Source: Opisthorchis felineus
Lineage: Eukaryota > Platyhelminthes > Trematoda > Opisthorchiida > Opisthorchiidae
NCBI GenBank assembly: GCA_004794785.1
Contig: SJOL01004460.1
Coordinates: 62,141 to 126,140, forward strand
Length of the DNA: 64,000 nt
Direction: 5' to 3'
Positions 52,933-63,954 of the stretch are shown piece by piece. Positions within the stretch are counted from its first letter, which is position 1; the number at the start of each line of letters is the position of its first letter. The notes under the pieces were generated by a model, which saw only the letters and a program-made list of their open reading frames with translations, was not told the DNA's origin and made no database searches. The position numbers were made by a program, and so were the translations under genes.

Positions 52933-54754
52933 CATTCCTTCAAGAGAACCATACAAAACGCAATTCTCATGCGCAGAAGTAAACATGCATCTCAGGCCTT
53001 CTTTCAGGAGGATTCTGTGACTAAAAATGATACAGATCTTAGTATAAGCAACAGTTAAACGCATGACTTCCTCAGTTGCTGACGTGAATCGCCATGTTCT
53101 TCATAACTTCACATGCAACCCCGCGTGCATCTAGAAAACGCCTTTGATGTATAAACTTTACGCACGTTTATCTGTCCCAAATCAGACAGATTTTCTGGAA
53201 TTACTGTTTTGTTCTTTGCCTAAAAGTATTTCTACCGTGGCTAGGACTTTTGAACAGCATGTCCCAATGCTGGCTCCCGTCCCATCCGGACAGTGACTTT
53301 TCTAAATAGGTTTTGCGTCTTGTAAACTAACGAGTGATTGTAAACTAACAAAGTGATCATTGCGTACATAAATACGGAAAACCCATTTGGATGTTGACAG
53401 AGAGTGCTGTTTCTCTCCGTACAATTATCGGGTAGGCAATTTCATCGTACCCGGAAGTTACTTGGCACTTGGTGCAAACAGATCTTGTTTGTACTGACCG
53501 GAGTAAATTACTGTGAATGTGTTCCGTTTATACTGCACAGATAATCTCATTCTGTTGGTTAGTTTGTCTTGTAGAATTTGATAGACCATTGTTTCCCTGA
53601 CGTGGGTGAGGTGAGGTGTAATTTTTGAATAGAACGACTGCTTAATCACACTCACGCGATAATATGCTGGAGATACAATGGTCTTCCAACGGAAAGGGGC
53701 AATCCACAATCATGGGATTGGGTGTTGTTGCGCCATCGTCGTTGTAGTTGTTGTGATATTCCAACGGATTTGGCTTTCGAATGTTGACAATACATAAGTT
53801 GAACAGAACTTGAAGCCATCCATTTTATTCCACCCTGTACATCGTTGGGATTTTGAAAAGCTTGTGAGATGAAGGACTAGTGATCCGCGATCCTCTTCGA
53901 TTTTTGCAGATGGACTGTTGGGAGGACATTTGATGCTGTACAAATCTTTCCGGGTAGAAGTCCTTTCTCAGCGCCTATTATCCGAAACCATATTTTCGAA
54001 ATCTTATAATCTGTAGGGGCAACTTCATCGTGGGGTCTTCGAAAATAGTACCGAACGTTTTCTTCTAGCATCATTGTGGGTGCTTCAAAGCCATACCGAG
54101 AGTGAAAATGAGGCTATGAGCTGTACTGAAGCCTTTGCAAGCTTTTGGAGGACATTGCTGTGTTGTACCTACGTCTTAGAAAATGACTGTTTGCACAGCG
54201 TGAGTCAAACGTATCACGACTGTAGAACTAGGAAGTTTGGTGAACAGATTTACCATTTATCTTAGCGCTAGGTAGGTCACCAAACACATATGTTCATAGC
54301 GGATTATGGATTTACTCCGTGTGTTGAAATCAGTCAGAAAATGTGACTGTCTGAGAACAGTCAGGTGTTCAGGTATTCCAGGTTTTCCCAAAATCCTCTG
54401 AAAAGACCTGATAAATACCACGCCTATAAGAGTCTGTGCTGAAGATGTCATCTATGAAAACAGGATGCAGTTTTTCCTGGACCGTAACCCATCAGGCATA
54501 TCCCTCTGACTGATAATCACCAGGCAGATGAAATCAGATCAGTCAGATGCCCACTTAGTTAAAAGTTCTCACAGTCCCCGCAGTGTCACGCGGCACCTAA
54601 CCGCACCTTCGCCCACGGTGAATATGAATCAAAATGATTTCTCAGCATAACTAATGGGGGTGGATATGCTGGAAAAAATTAGCCACCGGCTTCACGATGG
54701 TCAGATCCTTTAAGAGGAATGATATGTAGGTAGAGATGTTTCCTGGCTGTTCTA
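52933..54754. other. Unassigned; run of minus-strand frames
   Basis: Four consecutive minus-strand frames (54451-54257, 54074-53877, 53943-53710, 53709-53458; 64-83 aa each) lie on one strand and could be a decayed coding element of about 1 kb. I recognise no domain. A short tandem duplication of TTGTAAACTAAC sits at 53325-53358. Confidence 0.25.
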
Positions 54755-54965
54755 AACCGGTCGAAATTTCCAACAAATTTCTGTCAACCTTGTGCCCTAC
54801 GTGAACCTAAATTGGACTGGTTTCGACAAGTACACGTGTCAATATGGCTTGCACGGCAGACTCAACTGAATCTCGCGTTTAGGATATTCTTCAAATGAAT
54901 GTACTGCACAAACGCCGCCTCATGTTTCAGTTGGTACGATATTCGAGATATCGCAGTATATTTTC
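54755..54965 (-). repeat. HHR-1 partial arm, module X and linker
   Basis: TCTGTCAACCTTGTGCCCTA, AGACTCAACTGAATCTCGCG and GCCGCCTCATGTTTCAG match the arm end, X and linker. GGTACGATATTCGAGATATC is the palindromic linker core. Confidence 0.7.
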
Positions 54966-55062
54966 ATAAAGGAAACTCGGGGACTGCGCCTACCTGATGA
55001 GCCCCAAGAATAGCTAAACCGGTAATGGGCTCTCGAAGGGTTTTCAGCAACCTTTTGAGTAA
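54966..55062 (+). repeat. HHR-1 hammerhead arm, inverted partner
   Basis: It has GCCTAC, CTGATGA (intact), stem II GCCCC...AGC, TAAA (expected GAAA), CCGG, GTA and ATGGGCTC. Stem I is complementary apart from the closing pair. One core change, G12 to T. It ends in TTTTCAGCAACC. Confidence 0.75.
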
Positions 55063-55304
55063 GTTTCCTTTAAAGGTTGAAACCTATTCATTTAATTCAC
55101 AAATTTCTTCATAGGCAGTGTGGCGCAGCTGCGAATACTGAAAGAAAGCAACCTCAGACTTAGTTAACTATTGCCATTCGTACCCTGACGTCACGACTGA
55201 AGGTGGCTGTGAACTCAACAAATAACTGACGACAGACTACTATTCGCTACATCAGTTTTGACGGAACCCTCATTTGAAAAAGCCAGTGTTAGTTAGTTTA
55301 TGCA
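55063..55304. other. No recognisable feature
   Basis: Nothing recognised. Confidence 0.4.
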
Positions 55305-55440
55305 CTGCCAGCCAGCTGCCATGCCACCTGAAGAAAACACGAGGGTTGAGATATTGCCAGGTTGTTCAAGCCTAGATAGAAGGCGTCGAGATGCCAGGGG
55401 ACTGGGTCCGAAGTAAGTTCACGCCTGAGCTAGCATCGCT
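55305..55440 (-). repeat. tRNA-derived SINE, antisense, head eroded
   Basis: The body (CAGCTGCCATGCCACCTGAA, GCCAGGTTGTTCAAGCC) and the remnant GGGACTGGGTCCGAAG of the B-box region are visible. Confidence 0.75.
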
Positions 55441-55534
55441 CAGAATATTCTTCTAGTATAAAAAAACAAACTCATCTGTCCATTTTTATTAGTAAACTGA
55501 CGTCACTCCGGCAGGTGGTTGCGAAATCGACATA

Positions 55535-55694
55535 CACTAATTCGGTTTTAACGGCAGGGACAACTAAACTCCAGCTGAATCTCTCGTTTATGATATCCAT
55601 CAAGTGAATGTTGTGTACAGAGCTGCCTCACATTCCATTTGGTACTATATTCCACATACTACTAATGAGGTTGCTGAAACTTTTTGACAGCGCG
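55535..55694 (-). repeat. HHR-1 module X, linker and truncated arm
   Basis: AACTCCAGCTGAATCTCTCG, GCTGCCTCACATTCCATTTGG and CTACTAATGAGGTTGCTG are readable. The arm stops before the hammerhead. Confidence 0.7.
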
Positions 55695-56649
55695 TTTTAT
55701 CAGGATAAATGATTAGAATCTTACGTGACTTTCCGCATTAAAATGACGGGCAAACGAGCTTCCAGGATTCATCTTTAGTAACGGTTGCATCAAAGCTAGT
55801 AAAACTGATCACGCAAAACCCGTTCCTTCAAATAGTCTACCATATCATCCTTTCCAACTTATAGGACAATCAGTGCACTCGCGGTCTCTTGCAAGTTCAT
55901 CGTCTCCATGCAATCGATCGCTCAATACTTAATGCACCGTAGATAACTGGCAAACAAAGGTAAATCTCCACTTTGCTGATGGTCTTGTGCTCTGAATAAA
56001 TTACATTTCATTTGAAAAAGCTGTTTATTTGTTGACCTAAGTTGCCAGGTAATTTCCCCTCATGGGTATATGCTGCATTCCAGTAGCACGTGCGAACTTC
56101 CGCGTCGTTTTGTGTTTTGATCAAACTACAGTGCAAGGTGAATTGCAGTGCATCTCCCCCCTGAGAATTGGTGTTTACTAGATAGATAGTCTTGAGAAAG
56201 CATGTACGTGATCTAATTAAACGGTAATGAGATGTTGTCAAGCAGGTAAAGTTCGGCAGAACTTGATGTTTGAAACGCAAAATGTGTGAGTGTGAGACGG
56301 TAATGAATAAATAGCTTATTCAGCTATGAAACATGGCAAAAAGCCAGTCGTTCTTATCCCGGATTCCCACGCAGGAATGAGGGATCAGCAAGTGCGATCT
56401 GACTGAGGGTGATACGCGTAGCGGTTTTAGTTCATCTTGAAGAAAAGGACATGATGAAAAACTTTAAAAAACCTTGTTGTTTTGTGATTATGAATGAAAC
56501 AAAACTACTATCGGTGAGCAAGCCATAAATTTAATCTAGAAACGATTCCACAGATAAATATAACCAAATAGTATATGTAAGAATGTATAGAGCTAAAACT
56601 TACCCAAATACTCAAAATGCCTAACACGACCAACGATACTTTCATGAAA
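55695..56649. other. No recognisable gene
   Basis: A 90-aa minus frame at 56008-56280 is unrecognised. Confidence 0.4.
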
Positions 56650-56785
56650 GGAACTACTCACCAGGTTGCAAATAAACTCTTCGATAGTCCATGACTGACT
56701 TTGTGCTTCTTGGGGCTCATCGGATAGGTGCAGTTCACCAGTTCCCCTTCCGTCAATCTTGAGCCCAAATTGTACGAATTTCTCA
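56650..56785 (-). repeat. HHR-1 hammerhead arm, decayed
   Basis: On the minus strand, CACCTAT, CCGATGA, stem II, CAAAG, TCAGTC and ATGGACTATCG follow the hammerhead order with three core changes. Confidence 0.7.
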
Positions 56786-56789
56786 AAAC

Positions 56790-56965
56790 ACCATTTTTAC
56801 CGTGCCTACCTAATGAGCCTGGAGAAGAGTGAAATCAGTCGTTGGCTGCTGAAGAGTTTCCAGCCGGCTTTTGTACAGCACGTTCAATTGAAGATATCAT
56901 AAACGAGAGGTTAAATTGGGATTCAGGTGAGCCTCCCGTGAAAACCGAAGCGGTAGACTAAAGAT
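56790..56965 (+). repeat. HHR-1 arm plus module X, inverted partner
   Basis: A plus-sense arm (56795-56865) is followed by the module X block ATCATAAACGAGAGGTTAAA. With the arm at 56650 it forms an inverted pair. Confidence 0.7.
56801..56850 (+). ncRNA. Hammerhead (HHR-1), one core change
   Basis: It has GCCTAC, CTAATGA (G5 to A), stem II GCCTGGAGAAGAGT, GAAA, TCAG, TC and GTTGGC. Stem I pairs except for one U-U. G5 is invariant in active hammerheads, so this copy should be dead. Confidence 0.6.
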
Positions 56966-57389
56966 ACATATTTGCCGTTTATCCATAAATACCTCTGCTA
57001 TCATCTTCGCTACATTTTCGTCGATGGTCGTTGACTTTTCGCTGAGCTAGGCGATTCGGTAGCAAAGCGTCTCATTACCGTGCATGGACTGTTCAGTGCT
57101 ACTCTTGAAGACAGTAAATTTATAATTGCTTTGGGACATAAGAAAAATTGCGATTGCTGGACGTTTTAGTGAACTGAAAGGCGGATGGGACTCTGGAAAC
57201 CTGCTTATTCCGGAAAGAGGCACATAGGCATCGAATACTGAAATACGGCAGCAGTAGCCATCTAATGAACCATAAGAAAAGCTGCTTTCGAATCCTGTTT
57301 AAGGGGGACGGAGACATATTGCAGAACCAAAGAAAAAAGGAAGAAAATCATCTCACTCAGCCGGATTATTAGGTCAAAAAGTAATCCTC
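56966..57389. other. No recognisable gene
   Basis: This is possibly the decayed upstream part of the PLE relic that follows; no motif readable. Confidence 0.3.
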
Positions 57390-57850
57390 GTAGTCCACAA
57401 ACCGAATGTCGCCTTGCGGAAACTGATATCAAGACCGAAAGACAACCAAGGTAAAAACCAGTAGGAACAATGTGATATACCAAACCAAGTACAAAACCTG
57501 TACGAAGTTCTACGTTGGACAGACTGGAAAATTCACGCGAATGGAACACAAGGTGGCCATCAAGAGACATGATCCTTTATCCTTGATATCAGTACATGAA
57601 GACCAAGAAGTTCACAAACTCATACTGGAAAATGCAAAAATCGCGGCTTATGGAGACACGAGACATTGAAGGGAATTTCTGGATGCTTGATACTCCACGA
57701 CAGTTTTGATCAACCGATGCATTGAACTAGATCCAGTTTACGCACCACTACGTGCAAAGAAGAAAATATCCCAACCGGAATACTCATTGATAGCCGAATA
57801 TCGGAGTAACAAAACAAGAAACGAGAAACTCTTTGGAGTTGTATGAACAA
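57390..57850 (+). pseudogene. Penelope-like GIY-YIG endonuclease relic, distinct lineage (PLE-D)
   Basis: The plus strand reads VVHKPNVALRKLISRPKDNQ in one frame, then NVIYQTKYKTCTKFYVGQTG in another. Next come KVAIKRHDPLSLISVHEDQE and LILENAKIAAYGDTRH, then REFLDA, YSTTVLINRCIELDPVYAPL with stops. This matches the linker (KP..LR..L..PKD) and GIY-YIG (VIYQ...YVGQT) of PLE-type elements with the REFLEAWYS tail. Its CKTC...YVGQT form differs from the CSCG...YIGRT form of PLE-A, -B, -C and -E, so it is a separate lineage. Confidence 0.75.
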
Positions 57851-58014
57851 ATTTCACAAACTGGAACCCAGAGGGGTCAACGGCAGAAGTCACTTTAGCA
57901 CCGACCAGAGTACGAGGGCAGGGAAGGCCATGCTCAAAGTTCACGTGGTCACAGACAATCAGGACACTGGATAACAGATCAACCAATGGAACCACCGGAT
58001 CGAACAACCAATCG

Positions 58015-58265
58015 TGATCGAAGGTCAGCCCCGGCTAGCAGCACGTATATTAGCAAATACGCACCGCTACTCAATGCACACTGACACACCGCCATGTTCC
58101 ATTCTCCCCTCTAAGAGCACGCTGATGACATCACTTCGACTTACGATGAGGCGTTTTTGCAAATTGCTTAGCTCAGTGAACAAGCCAACGAGCATCTACG
58201 ATACCTCAGCTAACAACCTTCTCCTCGATAGCACAATTTAAACCTCTCAATCGGTCATAGACAAC
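58015..58265 (+). repeat. PLE 3' region carrying family D block
   Basis: CGCTGATGACATCACTTCG, ACGATGAGGCGTTTTTGC, AAATTGCTTAGCTCAG and GAACAAGCCAACGAGC match the family D order. It follows the PLE-D endonuclease by about 270 bases in the same orientation, which links family D to PLE ends. Confidence 0.45.
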
Positions 58266-59254
58266 ATCAACATTTATTCGCCGGGCTGGAGTGGCTTGAT
58301 AGGAGGACTGTACGTTTGCAACACCCGCATGTTAAGAACAAAGGCCAGCTTCTAATAAATTGAAGGGAGTGAGCCAGGACGTGGTCTTGAGAAGTCTCCT
58401 AATTTCCTATCTTCCGCGGATAATGAGTCACAAGAGTAGGTTTTCAGGGGTCTCCTGTGCTAATGACAGTCGTGATTACCAGTCATTCTTGCTAGTTTGC
58501 TCCTTAAACAGTGGTGGATCAGATCTACTGTTCTGATGCGTACTGTTGGAGCGATTACCCAACTCATCTAGAGAACGTGAATGCGTGTGATGATTCCGGG
58601 CTACAAAAGTATTCATATTATGATCGAACTTACATGAACTCGGTTGTAATGAGTTCCAGCTGCAACCGCTTCCGCTGTCCCTCATTCCACATGCTAGGAT
58701 ATCATGCCCGAAAGAAAAACCGATTTTCCTCTGTACAACTGTCAGTACTAAGGAACATTTAAACCATGACTGATGATGCATAAAACGGCACTCACACCGG
58801 AAGTCTGGAGTGTTTCAAACCTATTTTAAGATGCTTTGGATTTCAAAAGAATTACTAGTAGATAAATGTTTCATTGCCATCTCTGTAGCGGAATCCGTAG
58901 GCGCCATGTACTAGGAATTGCATAAAATATAGAGGTGTCAGACTGTTCTGAATAATATCGGGAAAGGTAAATTTGTGAGAAAAGACACCATAGAATGTTC
59001 ATCTTTCAGGATAAGATATGAATTCGTATGGTCTAATGTGTTCTGCGTCATTTGGCTGTAGGTGTTCAGATTTGTCGATTGAGCGAAGTAGACTTTTCAT
59101 TGACTGTATGACAATGCAAAACTACAAACCTAAAACCGTCTACGATGAATACCTGGAATGCACCAAAACATGGTAAGGTATAATATACTGTGGTCAGGGG
59201 TTTTTCATAACATCAGGGCTTCTATCTTTCTAGCCTAAAAGGCGATTTTCCATT
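58266..59254. other. No recognisable gene
   Basis: Opposing frames at 58476-58781 (101 aa) and 58511-58762 overlap and are unrecognised. TTCCTATCTTCCGC occurs here (58401) and again at about 59734. Confidence 0.35.
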
Positions 59255-59535
59255 GAGGATTTCGTCCAATATGTGAAGTCAATCTACGCTGGAAAACCAA
59301 GAAACATTCTACAGTTGTTTCTTCCCTACTGGGAATCATCAGTAGTGCGCGTCTCAACTCCAGAGATCTTCGAGCAGGCTACCTCCATCTTAGTGATTTG
59401 AACGCCTAACCGTTTGGCATTGAACATCTGATCAGCACTGTGAGTAGCTATCACCTAGGGAGGGTATAGTGCCACTCATACTTTAATCACGGGATCCACA
59501 TCACGCTGTCCAGTGTTGCCCGGCTCTTCGTTTGA
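59255..59535 (-). repeat. HHR-3 SINE, antisense
   Basis: The tail (GAGGATTTCGTCCAATATG), the hammerhead, the B-box region, AACGCCTAACCGTTTGGC (A box in antisense) and the flank with ACTTTAATCACGGGATCCAC are all present. Confidence 0.75.
59301..59350 (-). ncRNA. Hammerhead ribozyme of HHR-3, all core bases intact
   Basis: On the minus strand, GCACTA, CTGATGA, stem II TTCCC/GGGAA (five perfect pairs, loop AGTA), GAAA, CAACTG and UA precede GAATGT. Core positions all fit the consensus. Stem I is weakened (GCACTA with GAATGT, about four pairs with mismatches). Confidence 0.65.
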
Positions 59536-60655
59536 CGACTTTTCATCTTGTGAAGTTAATCTTTCTCTGAGTCACTCATGGGCGACAAACCTAAGGTTGA
59601 CTACGATAACTAACGCTTGCCTCTTCACTAATTAGGGTGGATGTTTTTGTGCTAGCAGAGAAGTGCGGCTGTATCGGAACAAGAGAGGTGGATGTCTTGA
59701 ACTTGAATCAATGCTAACCTAAATTCCTATCTTCCGCATTTAAGAAAAAAACAAACGCTATCAGGTAGGTCATGTTCCACTAAGATGGGTTTTGGCCAAA
59801 TACTTAAAATCGGACAACCTCACGACTGAGAAGAAGTGAATTTCATTCAGTTCATCGGTCAGAATAGTGGGATAGTGCAAGCGAGTGAAAAAAATTATCG
59901 TACGTTGGCCGAGGGAGCCTGGTAATCGGTTCAAATAGCAGCTCATAAACTATAAAAAGTGAGTATCATACCTCTCACAAAGATAAATCAGTATTCCTAT
60001 GAAAAATCCTGACCTGTCCTGTCGACTGGAAAACGTAGCGTCTGGTGAAACCAAGGACTAACGCAGCCAGCTACCTTGTCCAGGATCCACGATTGCTCCT
60101 TGGGAGAGGACAATTTTTCTGAAGGGATAGCTTGAACTTATAAATCAAGGTAAGTTCTCCCTGTATAGCATTCCTCTCAGTGGGCTTCTGTTGCTGCTAA
60201 ACCAGAATTTTCACAATTCACTTGAGTGTGTTCTCGTTTCACGCTTTGGTTTGAAAACCCTTATACATAAGTTTCGAATCAGATATTTGCTCTTTTCACA
60301 TCCAGTCATACTATTTTGAATACGGCACACAGGACCTGGATCTACGGTGTCTTTTTGTTCCTGTCTAAATTTCAACACAATTCTAGTGTGTCGAAAATGC
60401 CCGTTTTTCAGAACTATCCTCATGGTAGAGAAAAGAACAACACCACACGAGAAAAACTGACCTTTTCAATATTTCCTCTGCTGGCTCGGACATATGTAGA
60501 GTGAACGTAATAGCTAAAGGCTGTGAGTAAAATTCAGTCTTGTTAAAATCGAAAATCAGTAGTCAAGACTGATGAAACTCGTGCCAGTTCAACCTGAACG
60601 TAAGGATGATAAATAAGTTTTTTCGGTTACGTGAGTCGACGGAACTTTTCTGCAC
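59536..60655. other. No recognisable gene
   Basis: Overlapping 62-70 aa frames at 60211-60504; none recognised. Confidence 0.4.
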
Positions 60656-60659
60656 ACAA

Positions 60660-62420
60660 ATTAAGGCCCGAAAATACGGATGCCAGTCGCTTCCGTGATA
60701 AAAAGGAGTTTAATTCCTATAAAGTTTGGCATCTTGTACTGTACTTCATAACTCAGCCCAAAAGTGGGTAATACCTTAGCCGTGTACCCGACGTCAACTA
60801 GATGGGATAAAACGCGTTGTTCACTCTTCTGCCAGGCGGACGGAATGTACTCGAACATGCGCATTGACAGTTGCCCCGTCGTTCGACCGATACAGATGTC
60901 TCCACAGGAGCACACAAATTCATAAACACATGCTGAACTGGCTTTTAACTTTTCCCTGATGATGCGATGTCACTTCTGAAATGACGACCGAGGTAGAACA
61001 ATTTTTGCCCCATGTACAGTTTACTTTGATGGTCCAGGTTTGAGAAATTTTGCCAGAAATATTTCTGGGTGGCCAGTCTGTCGACACACCCATCTTAGAA
61101 GGTCAGAGTCCTCAATCGGCATATTTGTCCAGCAAATTTCACTGTCATAGTTCAGCTGCTACACATTTTTGGTGCCCAGCTGGAATCTAGAGGGATGAGG
61201 TACTGCTAGGTTGCCCACACCTAGACAGAAGCAGTCGAGACGCTGGGGTTGTTTTCGAACCACGGACCTTCCGGTCAGTAATTTCGCGCCTTAACCGCTG
61301 AGCTGTCTCCAGCTTTCAAGAGTTTGACTGCACTATCATGAAGACAAAGAACAGGATTCCGTCTGTATTTAAGGGGAACAAAAGTGCGAAGTCACATTCA
61401 CTGAGCTGTCCGTGTCCGCTTGCGACACACAATATTGTGTCAACCCATCACGTCAGTTCCTGTCAGCAACACTTCCCGAAAGAAAATATCTGGATGGGTC
61501 CCATTAAAAACATCTAGAATAGCTGTAGAGTCAGCAGAAATGTCGGCATATCTGCCATAGTCTAACGTTGTATACTGCTGATGAAACTTGTGGGTAGTGT
61601 CTGATTAGGTGTCAAAGCGCCGTCTCCGCATCTGATGGAATTTTGGTTCGGAAACTATGGGACCGCTTTGCAGCGTCTGTTCACTACTGCCCGATATACA
61701 AAGAACGTCCAGGAAAGTTAAAGAGAACGCTTGGGAATTTTCACCTTTCAAAAACCCTGTGCAAATGAAATTTTTACTTCCGTGTCTAATAGCCTGTAAC
61801 CGGTCAATTCATCGTTGGGTGATACTGTGCCATCCAGTGTTCAGTTTCCAATTTAGGACGTGGACCAGGTGGACAGTCCACAGCTACTCCATCCATCTGT
61901 CTGTAGAATCGTTCATTATACAATGTAAAGCCAGTTTCCTTAATTTTGCAGGAGTTAATACTTAAAACTTCCAACTACTGTTGTGTTCGAACTCGGACTG
62001 GTTCCAGCACGCTGCATAGACACTTGCCTACATTGCGGCACGATTAGCTGTACACGCCTAAAATTGGACGTTGCGGGACGCCTGTTTCATACAATCGAGG
62101 AAGCTCATATAAGCGCGTCCTTCTTTGAGTGTTTTGAACATCCAATTCGCTTCGACCCAGTCCAGAATCATCCTCTGCATTTGTCGGAAGATGAAATTTC
62201 GTGTTGTCTCCCTTTCGTATCCCTCTCGCTGGAACATCAGTAGGCCAGATTCTTTATCTGGCTTTTTAATGACGATTCTGAGGTTATCTGTCAATTTTCC
62301 AAATCGTAGGCTGTCCAGTGTCCCATAGGAGAAGAAATGTCCGAACCGAATTCCCCATGATATTTAGAGGGAAATTGACATTTTCGACATTTCTTCTATT
62401 GTTTCAGACATACCTTAAAC
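60660..62420 (-). pseudogene. Penelope-like retroelement with RT and GIY-YIG, SINE-interrupted (PLE-B)
   Basis: On the minus strand the order is NLRIVIKKPDKESGLLMFQR, the PLE RT N-terminal block (62285-62230), then LYNERFYRQMDGVAV, the PLE YRQxDGVAMGSPLGP box, here with GSPLGP decayed to DCPPGP (about 61920-61870). Next is YGRYADISADSTAILDVFNG, the RYVDD catalytic box with the Asp pair reduced to one (61560-61501). A SINE is inserted at 61168-61312. The GIY-YIG part CVYEFVCSCGDICIGRTTGQ, then LSMRMFEYIPSAW, follows (60935-60840). Frameshifts and internal deletions are evident. This is the only PLE here with RT N-terminal, catalytic and endonuclease parts at one locus. Confidence 0.8.
61165..61313 (-). 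repeat. tRNA-derived SINE inserted in PLE-B
   Basis: It has TTTGGTGCCCAGCTGG, GTTGCCCACACCTAGACAG, GGTTGTTTTCGAACCACGG (B box) and CGCCTTAACCGCTGAGCTG (A box), all in antisense. It separates the RT and GIY-YIG parts of PLE-B, so it inserted later. Confidence 0.8.
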
Positions 62421-62929
62421 CACAGGTGTAGATCAAAACTGTGGATACCTACCAAGCAGAACAATGTTCGTACACTCTATTCGCCGCAAGACGTAGGGAA
62501 AACATAATACACATACTGCAATACAGCTTACAGCATCTGTACAATTCTGAAACATCGTGACCGATCAATAAAATCAAAGAAGGCTCACAGTGACCTGTAG
62601 GTCATTCTTGGCGCAGAGAACAGGTTATCAACACCAGGGAAATTGAGCAGGATAAACAACTTCCTTTCTGGCAACCAAAAAAATGGATGGTACTGTGTCT
62701 TGCTCCGTATATCTGGAGCCAACGTTAACTGGACAATATCTAAACTGTAGGAGTTTAAATGTGCGTTGGGGCCGAGTTCAGTCTATAGAGCTAAACAAAT
62801 CTGCCCCTCGGATACACCCGCAGAGGAAAGTGGACTTCTGAAAGATGTGCTGCGGCCAAATAACTACTCATCAAAAAGCACCCGACCCTGAGTGATAAAC
62901 CGAAAGCGCACTGACAAAGCACAATAGTG
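62421..62929. other. No recognisable gene
   Basis: Nothing recognised apart from possible decayed upstream sequence of PLE-C. Confidence 0.3.
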
Positions 62930-63140
62930 TGCGCAAACGTATGCACAGGTTGTGCCAGTTTCCCCAATCAAAATGACGCATTCAGTTTTATCTACAACTG
63001 AAAGTATTTATCCATTCAACTGCAGCTGTGATGATAAACATATCAGTAGAACTGACAGGAGGCTTGGAACGCGAGCAAAGGAACAAGTGCCCAAAAAACT
63101 CCGTATCACATCAGCTGCCCAAACCCAAAGCTGATCGAAA
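62930..63140 (+). pseudogene. Penelope-like GIY-YIG relic (PLE-C)
   Basis: The plus strand reads SIYPFNCSCDDKHISRTDRR, then LGTRAKEQVPKKL. This is the CxC...YIGRTDRRLGTRxKEHVP entry and first helix of the PLE GIY-YIG nuclease, with YIG changed to HIS. It faces PLE-B head-to-head about 500 bases away. The remainder of the nuclease is frameshifted or lost. Confidence 0.7.
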
Positions 63141-63954
63141 CCAGAGTCAAATTGTCCATCGCAAAGGCATCTAGTCGGCAGAGTTGAACAAAGTTGAACT
63201 TAATTCATCGTTCCGGCCCTTAGCACGAAGCGGGTAGCCACAGAGATTGAAGTTCCTTGAGCCCACACTGAAAGATCTAAGGATCAGTTCCTTGGTATTA
63301 CTGACTGGTTAAGTTGTTTCAGTATTACGTAACTGTCATAAGCTACATTGTGTTGTGTATCTTTTGTCTTTTTACAAGTTTCGCGACGGAAGAGAATGTA
63401 TGGAATGAATTCCTCCCTCAATCATGTTGTTCCAAATACAGTGTTCAAGTTGATCAGGGGTTCGCAATGCACTAAATGTCAATCTGGTTAAAATCTGGTT
63501 AAAATCCAATAAAACTTGAATGAGTTCGGCCAGTCATGTGAGAGTGACAAGCCACTGTTGGGCCACTTGAGGCACATTCGTATTTGCATTCTTATTTGCA
63601 TAGACAACAGGAACTTCAGTAATCATATCTGTTATCGGCAACTCTCAGATGGCTTTTAAAGTTTCCGCCAAGCAAACAGAAGCAAGAAGAATTAGTAACC
63701 TGATAGGTTGAAGAGTGAAATGTAGTCAGATGACGAGACTGGCGTTTGCTCCTGATTTGCTAAACGATCAGTCAACTATAGTGGGTCACTTGCTTCTGCA
63801 CCCACTGAGTTTTACTCATTAGTCTGGGCGCGATCGATTCGGCCATGTTCAGTGTCAACCGCCAGACTATTTTCACTCGGTTATTCGGATCCCAATAAGT
63901 GGTGCCAAATGAATGGACTTGTTGGGTTGTACCCACTAACTGGTCTGAGTTAAC
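63141..63954. other. No recognisable gene
   Basis: A 10-base tandem (TCTGGTTAAAA) lies at 63483-63506. No supported frames. Confidence 0.4.

Noticed and set aside
52933..54470. Series of minus-strand frames as a multi-exon gene
   Set aside because: Frames abut or overlap, lack recognisable domains and clear splice sites; could equally be a decayed element.
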